From: Phialocephala subalpina
Lineage: Eukaryota; Ascomycota; Leotiomycetes; Helotiales; Mollisiaceae
Reading direction: 5' to 3'
Assembly: GCA_900073065.1 (NCBI GenBank)
Contig: FJOG01000026.1
Location: 627,558 to 691,557 of the forward strand
DNA length: 64,000 bases
Shown here: piece by piece, positions 43,353 through 54,433 of the stretch
Position numbering within the stretch: the stretch's first letter is position 1
How the letters are laid out: each line of letters opens with the position of its first letter
Program-made: the position numbers and the translations under genes
Notes under the pieces: model-generated
Database searches by the model: none
Told to the model about the DNA's origin: nothing
Seen by the model: the letters and a program-made list of their open reading frames with translations, nothing else

Positions 43353-44797
43353 TCAAAACACTGTATCCTTGTCCTTCTTACTCCATTTGAAAAGCGCACT
43401 GAAACCTCTCTTCCTCTTCTCTCCTTCCCTATCCTCTCTCTCAAACTTAATCTCCCGTCCCCACTCATCAACCCCCTTTGGCGTCCCAATCTCCACCACT
43501 CCCCTCAAGATACTCGGACTCATCGGCCCCAACGGTGGCAAAGGCTTCGCTCTCCTCCTCGCCTCCTCAAGACTTATATTTTTCGCTCTAGTGCTTGACG
43601 AGATCGGCGTCCCATCATACGTCACCTCATGCCTCGAAACGGATCCTGGTATAGGTGCTGAGATTTGGAGATGAGATGAGGAAAGGGAGTGGGTGATTGG
43701 GCAGTTGGAGAGGGAATGGGAGGCTTTATGATTGTGTAGAGGCAGAGGTGGTGGTCGCCGCTGAGCTGGTGGCGCGGAGTGCCGGGGCGCGAGATCGATA
43801 TATGCTGGTGCAGCGAGAGGGGTTGAGGGATTCTGAGAGTGAGAATGGACGGGTGGGTAGGGTGGTGGTTCTCGGGGTCGGCTGTCCCGTCTCGGCGGAA
43901 GGACAAGCTTATCGATTGTGGCGTTGAAGGTTGACAGCGGAGTTGGATCATGATTTTCGACGGGTACTTGTGCAATCCGAGGATGGGTGTAAGAGCTTGG
44001 CGATGGGCGGTGGTGAGGTCGAGTCCGGGTTGAGGGTTGAGATGGAGCCGTTTTTGGACGGCGACTGTGGTTATATTCCTTGATCTTCAACTCAAGTTGA
44101 GAATTCTGCTCTCGGAGACGCTTGGCTGCTTCTTCGGCCGCCACTGCTCGTGAAAGGAGTTGGCGATTGGCGTCCTCAATTGCGGCTATGGTCTCGTCAA
44201 CCACTTTGATGACTGCACGTGACTATAGAGAGGGTCAGCTAGGAGAGAGCGATGGGCAGGACTTGAACTTACGGTCATCTTGGAGGATTTATATTCCATG
44301 CTTGAATGGGACACGGCAGCTGATTTGACTGGACTGGGTTGTAGCGGTTTGAGTGCCCGAATTGGCATCGGTGAGGTATCCTCGAGCTCGGCAATGAAAG
44401 AGGAGTGCGTCGAGGAATTTGCCGACTCATACGAAGTAGCAGAAGGAAGCTCAAACACAGAGTCGACAGCAGAGGTTGGCGTTTTTGTGTCATGAGAGTA
44501 TTGTCGTATGTGTCGAATGGACCCAAAATCCCATTTCTCATTTTCTGGAGAACCTAGGAAGCTCATACTAGGACTCTGCCTCACTACACTGGGATGCCGG
44601 TGGCCTGGTCGAGGTGGTGGAATTGCAATGGGCCGCAAATACTCGGTTGACCTTCTCGTTCGTCCCGTTGATAACCTTGAATCGTAGCTACCACGTTGAA
44701 GTTGTGCAGGCTGCCATTGACTTGCTACGTGAGGCTGAGGCATTGAGCCTCTCGCTCGAGGTCTTGTTGGTGAATCCATCATGTTCAAGCGAGCCAC
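43353..44797 (-). CDS. Hypothetical proline-rich coiled-coil protein
   Basis: Exons 44797-44273 and 44222-43353 (intron 50 bp, GTAAGT..TATAG) give 464 residues. The N-terminal third is basic and Ser/Pro-rich (disordered). Around residues 180-230 a coiled coil spans the junction: TIAAIEDANRQLLSRAVAAE then EEAAKRLREQNSQLELKIKE. Beyond is a long Pro/His/Ser-rich segment, ending with LEEARRRAKPLPPLGP and a basic tail (KRKRGFSALFKWSKKDKD). No catalytic or binding domain is recognised. Such proteins are often cytoskeletal or polarity scaffolds, which is speculation here. The exon junction and frame length support a real gene. Confidence 0.65.
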
Positions 44798-46021
44798 GTG
44801 TCTGGAGAACAGCGTGTACGAGAAATGTTCGTATCATGGAGTTCGGCCTTCTCTCTCGATTGCATCTAGAGGCAGCAATCCGACTTGATCTGCGATGACG
44901 AATATGGAAGCTCTTAGGAGAATTCCAAAAAAGCAAATTCCATCTCAGCTGGGGTCATGAGGTTGAGCAAAATTTGAGCATGAAGCGGGCATGAAGGATC
45001 AGATATAGTATGGTGAACGACGCGGAGCAGTAATCCCCGCAACTGCTTCACCGTGCTTTGGACTGTCCCAACGACGCGGGACGACGGCAATGGCTTCGCG
45101 TTTCGATCGATGGGTCAATGAGAGGAGAGTTCATAGGATGTCTCATTGACACGGGAAACCCAATTAGGCGGAGGACTGCTCCATTGTGGTGGAATTCGCG
45201 AATGAAGAGTCGCATAACACGCCTGAACCGCCGACAGTTCCAACAGGGGACCAGGCCTGCGGCCCTGTCAGTGCTTGTCACATCGGCGCAGCAACGCACA
45301 GATGCAGGAAGGGGAATATTGTCACAGATAGATTAATACAAATGCAGTTGGCTCGAAGAACATCGGAAAATTGTTGTCCATAGAGGAGAGATGGCTGAAA
45401 TTTGAGGTCTGAAGTTGTGAGCTTGGGAATATGATGTGCAGATCTTCTGCGCTGGCAGCTTGTCGGATCCCACTTTGGGATGACCTTGCGATGGAACATC
45501 TTGCGAATCTCGAAACCATCATGTACCTTGTAACCAGGCTTGAAGAACTCTTGTCCAAAACAAATGCGAATCATAAACTTTGCGGCATTTGTCCTGAGAT
45601 CGAACTCTACATCACTGATTCGTGAACTCTCTCAGGGCGCGATCGGACACCAGCACCAGCTTGCCGTCAGCATAGATGTGGCTTGGTAATGGCGCAGGGG
45701 AAACAGGACTTGGAAACGTGTTTGTCCCAAAACGTGCAACTGCATCCGCAGGGGAACTCGAACCCTGATGATGTTGGATTGTGAAGAAAAATGTTTGATG
45801 GAAGTTGGGATTGGAGAGAAGGGATGACAACGTGAAGGTGAGGGTTGAGGTCGCTTGAAGGGAGACCTCAGAGCGCTAAAAGAATAAGTGGGGCCAAAAA
45901 TTCATTGGTGACCAACCTTCAAATCGACTTTCCCAATACTTCAGCCTCCTCATCAGCGACCAAGCTCGACCACCTTTAACAACCTGTTACGGCCAGGCAG
46001 ACATCGAGGTGGAGATTGGCA
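44798..46021. other. Intergenic
   Basis: Only short ORFs without motifs. CACGTG at 44795 lies at the start of the proline-rich gene. No tRNA or repeat is seen. Confidence 0.4.
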
Positions 46022-46969
46022 ATGGAGTCATCGCGACCACGCAGGCCAGAGAGGGACGAGCGTCCGCCCCGGCGCCGTTCACGCTCGATTTCGTACGACT
46101 CCGAGGAAGAGAGGCGGCGACGACGGCGCAGAAAAGAACGAGAGTTGGCAGACCGTGAAAGGAATCGCGGCGGACGGGATGACGAAGTAGTGAATGACAA
46201 GGACAACTACAACGATCGAGAAAGCAAGCGTCGAAGATCTCGAAGTCCCAGGCCAGAGTCTTCCCGCGCCAGACTCGAAGACCGCGAATCCAAACACAAG
46301 AGCACTCGAGACCGCTCTCCATATCGAAGTAGCAGGGATAAGGATCACAGATCTTCAAGAGAAGGTTCCTCAACGCAAGTTAGTCGAAAGGCCAAGGGGC
46401 CATTACCTTCCCAAGAGGCTTCCTTTCAGGCGAATGGGGATCCTTCGATGGCAGTCGTGGTGGCAGGTGATGTACCAGACAAACAAAAGCCCTCTCTGGC
46501 ATCTACAGGACTCCTGGCAGCGGCTTCAAATTCAGTTACGCAAGCAGATGGCACGTCCATTGCTCTCAAGTACCACGAACCAGCCGAAGCTCGAAAGCCA
46601 CCAGCAAAGGACGAATGGAAGCTTTTTGTATTCAAGGGTGCGGACATTCTGGAGACGATCGAGCTTAGTTTGAGAAGTTGTTGGTTGGTAGGAAGAGAGG
46701 TGGCCGTTGTCGATATGCCAGCAGAACATCCAAGTATCAGCAAGCAGCATGCTGTTATACAATTTCGCTACATCGAAAAGACGAACGAGTTTGGGGACAA
46801 GCTGGGAAGAGTGAGACCGTATCTCATCGACCTCGAGTCTGCGAACGGCACATCACTCAACAAGGAAGAGATACCACCAAGTCGATATCTGGAGTTACGC
46901 GACAAGGACATGATTCAATTTGGACATAGCACGCGGGAGTATGTGTTGATGTTGTCTCCTAAAGGTTGA
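46022..46969 (+). CDS. FHA-domain splicing factor of the SNIP1/Pml1 type
   Basis: A single-exon gene of 315 residues from the ATG at 46022 (MESSRPRRPERDERPP). The first ~120 residues are Arg/Ser/Asp-rich with RS and RD dipeptides, as in splicing proteins. A low-complexity linker leads to a C-terminal forkhead-associated domain (about 220-308): WLVGRE with the Gly-Arg pair, HPSISKQHAVIQF with the phosphothreonine-binding Ser and His, then LIDLESANGTSLNKEEIPP with the Asn-Gly pair, and DKDMIQFGHSTREYVL. This is the layout of yeast Pml1 and animal SNIP1, a subunit of the RES (retention and splicing) complex of the spliceosome in the nucleus. Every core FHA residue is present. Confidence 0.88.
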   Translation: MESSRPRRPERDERPPRRRSRSISYDSEEERRRRRRRKERELADRERNRGGRDDEVVNDKDNYNDRESKRRRSRSPRPESSRARLEDRESKHKSTRDRSPYRSSRDKDHRSSREGSSTQVSRKAKGPLPSQEASFQANGDPSMAVVVAGDVPDKQKPSLASTGLLAAASNSVTQADGTSIALKYHEPAEARKPPAKDEWKLFVFKGADILETIELSLRSCWLVGREVAVVDMPAEHPSISKQHAVIQFRYIEKTNEFGDKLGRVRPYLIDLESANGTSLNKEEIPPSRYLELRDKDMIQFGHSTREYVLMLSPKG

Positions 46970-48220
46970 ACAAGATTTGGACAGACTAGGAAGGTGTGCT
47001 TTGGCCAGCACCCTCCCGGAAAGTCGATACTTAGGATCATCAATGTGATGAGGCCTTCCTGATGTACATGAGTCGGCGAACAGAAGGTTTTGACCGAATA
47101 TTGTAAAGTTTGGAGACTGATGAGATGGTCACGGGAAGTCGTACCTGAGTCACCCCCTCAAGGCTAGCTTTGGTTTCACCATTTTAACAACTACCGAGAC
47201 TCGGCAGTCACAGGCAGCAAAATAAATCGTGGTCTCGAGCGTTAGTCACAGCAGTCGTTGGATCTCCGATGTGTCCCGAATCTTTGCCTCCGCTTGTCAA
47301 AATGCCCGTCGGACTTTTCCCAGATCTTGGAGGCGGCTTGCAAGGCTGGGACAGGGCGGTAGGATGCCGTTTCCGGTGAAACCGCTCTGACTGTTCATCT
47401 CGAGTCTCGTTTCTTGTGCCCGGGTCGCCGCATCAGAGGTTGAATACTGGAAAGGATGCTCAACATTCAAATGAGCCTCAAGGGTCGAGCTGAGATAGTT
47501 GGCCCCGAATACAAGCAGCCTGGATCAATATGTAACACAAATTACCACATGGCGTCCAATCACCACACGTGTATTTCATGAGCAATTTCCAATGAGACCC
47601 AAGTGCCTCAGTCACAGCGTGTCTCTCCAGTGTCTTTCCCCAGAGTCTGCCGACACCCTCAGTTCAGAGGCAACCTCCCCCTTACACTCGCATACTGGTC
47701 CAATGCCATAAGGCTGTGATCGATGGAACCTCTCCGACAGGCGAGACCCCCTGTTCTTGTCCCCTTTTAGTACCCGCGCCATCCCTGTAGGCGCAGCATC
47801 GAGAATCCTCCGCACCGAGACACACGCCCAACCAACACCGCAGCTGACTTTCTCCAACCCTCACTCACTTTCTCCCACCACACCTTCAGGGCGCGTTCAC
47901 ATATTGTCTTGCCCAATGTCTCTGCTGTAGGACTCCGGGTGGCGCACTACCTCCGAACGGCTCTCCGTGTGACTAACTGCTTCGCGCGTGCCACCAGGAA
48001 CACGAGTACACCGAACCTCGCACTGCCCATGCACTAGGCAGGCAGACGAATCTTCTCGTGCTCTGCATTCTGTCCTCGAATTCATGGCTCTGTACCCTCT
48101 CGCTGAATCATGATCCTTTTCTTCGGGCAACTCTCTCATCATACATATATAGAAGCTGCATCGGCTCTTGTACCGAGCGGCACATGAAGCAGCTGCAGAA
48201 AGATCGGGGAGTTTACAAGC
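46970..48220. other. Intergenic
   Basis: 1.25 kb without a supported gene. It probably contains the 3' end of the FHA gene and the promoter of the NB-ARC gene. Confidence 0.4.
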
Positions 48221-51200
48221 ATGGTAAGCAGCCTTATTCCCCAGAACCAGGTCCCGGCAGACACGAGGCTGACGATATCTTGAACATAACAGGGCTCCGC
48301 AATCAATCTCGACGAAATCAAACGATTCGAAGTTACGGAGGTGTACTCGCATCCTGATGCCAAGGTCGATATTGTGTTTGTGCATGGACTGAATGGCGAC
48401 CCAAGACAGACTTGGACCTCGAAGAACAATGGCGCATTCTGGCCGTCACAATTGCTGCCAGTCTCACTGAAGTCTGCGCAGGCGAGGATATTGGTATACG
48501 GATACAATGCGGACGTATATACATTTGGAAGTAATAAAGGCGCTCCGAGGTATGTGGTTTGGGATACTTCACCAAGAATGCAAGCTAAAATTCTGCCCAG
48601 CTCGGACATGATCCATCAACATGCCCAAACCATGCTCAAAAATCTTGCATCCGAACGAACGAGCGAAGAAGTTGAGGAACACCCTATAATATTTGTGGCA
48701 CACAGCTTGGGAGGAATACTTGTGAAGCGGGCACTCGAACTCTCCCACGACCTGCAAGGCAAGGGCGACGATAACCTCCGCTCCATTTATGTCTCAACCT
48801 TCGGCGTAATCTTCCTGGGGACCCCACACAACGGTGCTGACCCCGCAAAATGGGGAATCATCCTCCAAGGCATGGTCGATGCTCTCATACCCAAAAAAAT
48901 CCTCTCTTCACACTCTCAACTGGTCAAAACGCTCCAGGCCAACAATGAGACATTGCAGAATATCAACCTCAAATTCTTGGACATCTACCCCAATCATCTG
49001 AAGGTCTGTATGGTGCATGAGACACATCCAACGGATTTGAAGGCAAGCAAGATGTTGATTGTGGATCAACTGAGCGCTAGTCCGCTGCTTCCGGATGTGC
49101 AGTATTTTGGAATTGAGGCAACACATAGTGGCATGTGCAAATTTGATAGCAAAAACTCGCCGGGTTATACGAATGTTTCTGTTACATTAAAACAATGGGT
49201 TCAAGAAGGTAAGTCTCCTTACTGGCTGCGGCACTAGAGCGCGAGCTGATATTTTCTAGCTCCTCCAATCATAGAACAAAATTGGGAGGAAGAAAGAATT
49301 TTGAGGCAGAGGCAGCGAGAGGGCGAAGCTGCCAAGATATTGGGGATCCGCGTTGTAAGTTCTACCCTTGAGACAGATATTCTCGCTCTTATTCTGAAAC
49401 TCGACATTACTGACATTGCGTAGCCTCCAGCAGCACAGCGGCTGACACCGCCAGCTCATCACACGCCTGGTACGTTGGCAAATCAAGATTATCGGGAGTC
49501 CGCAAGGCTCGACGCTCCTTCAAGCTCATCTCAGGATACTGGACATGTGTACACGCCTGAGTATGAGGAGGCATGATCTATTTGGTGAACGCGTGTCTCG
49601 AAAACTTGGAAAATGTGACGAGTCTCTTTTGTTTTGCACATTTTTATGGCTTTTGAAAATATGAAGACGTATTATGACTTTTTCTTGGTGGACATGGGCT
49701 GATTCGTCTTTCTTGTAGTTCCGTCGAGTCCTGTACATAAGCCCACAATCATTGTCAAACCGACCTTCGATATGCCCCCTGAAGTATCCGAACAAGATAC
49801 ACCGTACTTCATTAAGCCATCCGGCTTTCGTCCGAACTCACTTTTCGTTGGCCGCGAAGCTGAACTCGCGGATATGCATCGCATGCTCTTCGACAAGAAG
49901 AGACGAGCGGAAGGGACGTCGGCGGTTCTCATCCAGTCTTTGCCGGGAGGAGGAAAGACGCATTTGGCGAGGGAGTATGTGTACCAGCATAAAGACGACT
50001 TTCCAGGCGGCATCTTCTGGCTCAGAGCGAAGAGTGAGACAGAACTTGCAGCGGGGTTCTGGGACATCGCTTGTAAGGCAGCACTCAAGAATATGTTGCA
50101 CGGAGAGGACATGGGGTCAGAGCAGGCGCACGAACTTTTCATCAAACAAGTCAGAAAATGGTTGGAACACCGCCACGAATGGCTCATGGTACTGGATGGC
50201 ATCCATTTTAGCCATGGTATTTTGAGGAAGTTCATTCCAGACAGCAAGAATACGAGTTTGATCTATACTTCGACCGAGAAGTCTGTTATTGGAGATCATC
50301 ACTTCATGAATCCGCAGATCATGAAATTACCTCTTCTTTCGGCACGAGAAGCGCAAAAGCTATTGCTGCTTGAACTTGGCAGACAGGAGCCATTCCATCG
50401 GGATGACATGAAATACTCGATGGAACTCGTTCAATCTATGGGCTTCTTACCAGTAGTCATCCACGCCGTAGCCCAGAGGCTGAAGTCAACAGGCGAGCCA
50501 CTGTCCAAGTTTGCGAAAGCATACTCCTCTGAGCCAAGACTCCGAGGACTGGGAACATACACAGCAGTCGTCGATCAATTAAAGGCTCTCCCTACAAACG
50601 AAGCCTTGAATTTGATCCATCTCCTCTGCTTCTTCAGTCAACATATTCCCGTCGAGATGATCTCCCTCGGACTCAGAGCGCTCGACGTCTCTGTCAAAGT
50701 TAGTGAACCTGTTACTGGACAATCTCTCAACAACACTTTCAAGATTCTCAACACCTTCGCTCTCATCGATCGAAATGAGCATGATCCTCCTTCGCAGATG
50801 CATTCGTCGCAAAGCTCGAAGGACAGTCGAGATATGTTAGCAGACAACATCGATGTCATCAGACTTCACAGCGTTGTCCAAGCTTTTTTTGTCGATACTC
50901 TTCATGCGGAAGGCACATTACCTGTTTGGCTTGACCGAGCTGTGCGAGTTTTCAGCTGCTCTTATGATATCGCAAACGAGAGGATTGCTCGAAAACACAA
51001 TACCGGGCGTGTTGAGGACTACCGGCTGTATGAGATTCATGGCAAGAAACTTCAAGAACACTTGACGAGGTACAACTCGCGGCACATCATTCGAGGTCCA
51101 ATTGAGGACGCAAACATCCGTCCAGGAATCACCAGACGAACATCTAAGCACCTCACTCCAGAACAAAAGATCCTCATGGTTGATGCTCAAGGAATGCTTG

Positions 51201-53769
51201 CTCAGAGACTACTAGCAATCCAAGTAGAGATCGAACGTCGTACCACCAATGAATCGAATGTCATCGCAGAAGGAAGGTCAGAGACGTTCCAAGCTTCTAT
51301 CTTCGATCGCACAAGCAGTTCTTCAGACACTGGACCAGAAACACCTGGCTCGCACGATAAATTCCACTCCAATGTCTCAACATGGGGTCTAGAGCCAGAC
51401 AAAGGACAACTTGACTCCCCTGAGCAGTTGACGCATGATTATATTCGTCGTCTGGATGCCACATACAAACCTCACTTCCCAATGCCTATGCCGGAAGACC
51501 CAGGATATGATACCGATAACGAAGAATCTGTCGCGATGACTGTCCAGCCTTCGCAAAGGACGATGAGACCTGAACAAGAACCCGAAAACCCTGCCAGTCC
51601 TGGGGGATGGGAAGAAGTCCGACCTCGGAAGCCGAGAGCCAAGCCTGAGGAGCTGCCTTTGCATCGAACGATCAGGAATCTAGAGAGGTCGAGATACTCG
51701 GATAGTGCTGGTGCTTACCGTGCCATGATCTCCTCTGATCCTCGAGCGATGAAAGCGACGCATTTGGGTGTTACTAGTTTCACGGATGAGGCTCACGAGG
51801 CTCACGGATACTTGCAGAATCATGCTCCTCGCGATGTTTCAAGAGGAAGGATGTCGAGCCAATCGAGTGCTGAGGCTGCTCTGAACAACATCAGTCAGAG
51901 CAGTCCGGCCCCTGCGAGAGGTGGAGGTGCTATTCGGGACAGGAGACAATCTTCGACGGGAAGAAGTCCAATGACAAGGGGAAGGATGATGACCGGCACT
52001 CCTTCATATGCTCGAGCTGTGGCAAATCCAACTCCGGACACCGCTTCCAGCTACAAAGACGACTTTGTACGATCATACACTGAGCCGCAGGTTGAGTCGA
52101 GTGCCAGTTCCTCCACCGTTGACCGACCCCAGAGCTCTGCTATTGAATCGCTTCAGCGATTTCCGATTGAAGTTCCGAGGTCGCCTCCGACTTCGATGCC
52201 GCCATATCCTTCGTCGTCTTACACAAATCTCTTTCCATCAGAAAACATCCTCGCAGGTCCGACTTATTCTCAAGAGAACCTCTCGCTTGGACCAGATCCC
52301 TATCCATCTACAATTTATCCTCGTCTAGAAGGTCTCCCGCCAGTCGAGGTCATCAAATCCTCCGTCCCAGCATCCCTCCACAAAGCCGACGAGTACTCAC
52401 AAACATTCTCGGGTTCTCTGCCAGCTTCGATGCAACCGACCTACTCTAACGCCTCCTCCTTCATCAAGCCCGACATCTTATCATTGTCCTCACCAAACAT
52501 CAAAGTGCGTTCCGAACGCGAGTCAACGCCATACTACCCCGGGCACCCCGAATTTTCCAACCAATCCGGCGGCTACACCTCACAACCCATGTCCCGCGAC
52601 CCATCTGGACAATCAGCACACACCACCAGTTCCCAACCTCGAACCCAACGTCCCCGTCGCGCCAGTTTTGCGGAAACAGAACCCATGCCTAGGCTGCCGA
52701 ATTTTAGTCCTAGGATACCGCCGACGAGCTATCAGGTTTATGAGAGAATGAGGGAGAGGGGTGAGATTGAGGATGGTGGGTTGGAGGAGTTGAGGAGGGA
52801 ACGGGAGATGGAGATTAGGAGGGAGAGGGAGAGGTTGGTGAGGAAGAGTCCGAGGTTGGAGTTTGCGAGGGCAGCGTTGATTGAGAGGTTGGATGAGTGG
52901 GGTGGTGTTGTTAATGAGTCGTAGGTTCTCCATCCTCTTTTCCCTTCCAATTTTGATGTAATAGAAGAGTAGCTAACAACAAGACAAGCGGCCCATTCCA
53001 ACCACCGCCACAACCTCAGCCCCAAGCACCGCAAAAACGCTCATTCAACCCCGCCGCCCCCTCCTTCTCCCCCTCGACCACCTCCCAAGGCCAAGGACAA
53101 TACACAACCTCACCACCCCTCCCACCAGCCGTCCCACCAAACTCAATGTTCTCATCTACCTCTTCCCTCTCGCCTCAATCTCCATCTCCATATCAACCCT
53201 CCCCAAATCAGCCCTCACCTTACACCTATGGCTCGCAATACCAAACACCAGCTCACCACAACACGCCGAAATCTTTTACTTCCCAACAAGCAACATGGGG
53301 AAATAACTCCTTCAATACAACCGGTAGTTATCCGGCTCGACCGCAGGTGCATAATACCCCCGCTTCTTTCCCGAGTTTCCAGATGCAGGGGAGTCCGTAT
53401 CAAGCTCAACGGGGGAGTCCATACCCAGATACTGCGACAGCTGCTTCTGCTTCTCCTCGCCTTCAATCCACGGAGATGGAGAGAGGAGGAAGTTCTGGCA
53501 GTGGCGGGATATTGGTTGGTGGGGATGTCAATGGTGGAAAAGGAGGGGCGAGGGGAAGGCTGATTGAATTTGGTGACTATCCAGAGTTGGTTGATACGGT
53601 TGAGGCCAGGGAACGCGCGAGGGTGCTAAGGGCTTGGGGGGATAGGATGAGGGAGGTTGAGAGGGAGAAGAGGCGGAGAGAGGGAGGAGGGAATGGAAAT
53701 GTGAAGAGCGCGACGCGGAATGGTGAGGGGGATGTTGGATTAGGTCTAGATCTGGGAAATGCGAGGTAG
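48221..53769 (+). CDS. LipA-like hydrolase + NB-ARC protein (fungal STAND/NLR)
   Basis: Exons 48293-49208, 49260-49354, 49424-49469, 49719-52920 and 52989-53769 join in frame. The start is uncertain: the exon from 48293 needs an upstream start, and a one-codon exon at 48221-48223 followed by a GTAAGC donor would serve (total 1,680 residues). The N-terminal third is a DUF676/lipase-like alpha/beta hydrolase: DIVFVHGLNGDP and the nucleophile motif VAHSLGG (Ser about 139). An NB-ARC ATPase follows with P-loop QSLPGGGKTHL (Lys about 433) and Walker B EWLMVLDGI (about 507-515). The last ~900 residues are mostly Ser/Pro-rich and disordered, with charged helices such as RREREMEIRRERERLVRK. Fungal genomes annotate such genes as LipA and NB-ARC domain protein. 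By STAND logic, nucleotide exchange would switch the hydrolase; no classical repeat sensor is seen. Confidence 0.85.
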
Positions 53770-54433
53770 ATGAGGAGGCGTTGAGGTGCTGTATTATACC
53801 CGCTTTGTTTTAGATTGGGTTTTGTTTTGAATTTTTGGTGTTGGGTCTGGCGTTCGTTTTTTATTGAGAAAGGAGTAAGAAGGAAAGGAAAACTTGGGGA
53901 TTGCATTACGAAGGCGATTCTTGCATAATTTTGTAGCATATAGGTCTCTTGTATCTCTAGATTAGAGGATTCGATAATTCCACATCAATTCTTGCTTCTA
54001 TTCCCTTTCCTCTATTCTCTTTGTTCATTGATGCTTCCTTTTTTAAAAGTCATAAAGCGATGCCAGTTCCAGCTGTGTCCAGCACCGTCAAACTGTGTAC
54101 CTCTCACGGTATACCCTTCAGTCAAATTATCCCTTCGTACTCTAGCCTTTATGCATGCTATCCTTTCCACAACTCACCTCGTTGTCTACAAACGAATACC
54201 CACTCAATCATACAATTCCAAAGCAGTATCTAGCCAAGCCATCCGATAAGTCTATGCCCCCCAATCCCGGCCACCCCTCCTCAATTTCGGCTACCTCGCT
54301 TAAATACTACTCACCTTTTTGAAACTTTATTAATTCTATAACCCTTTAACTTCTATATAATCGCTTGTACTAATAGAAACGTCAAAAGCGTCACACTTTG
54401 GAAATTGCCTTGTCTGGAGATCGGCGGTTTATT
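53770..54433. other. Intergenic
   Basis: Convergent 3' flanks of the NB-ARC gene and ankyrin gene A; no ORF of note. Confidence 0.4.

Noticed and set aside
42754..43356. 200-codon minus-strand ORF between the RING gene and the proline-rich gene
   Set aside because: No motif, irregular composition, and position in flanking/UTR DNA; probably chance.
45750..45790. tRNA T-loop-like sequence (reverse strand GGTTCGAGTTCC)
   Set aside because: The T-stem does not pair over five bases and no acceptor or D-arm partner is found at the right distance.
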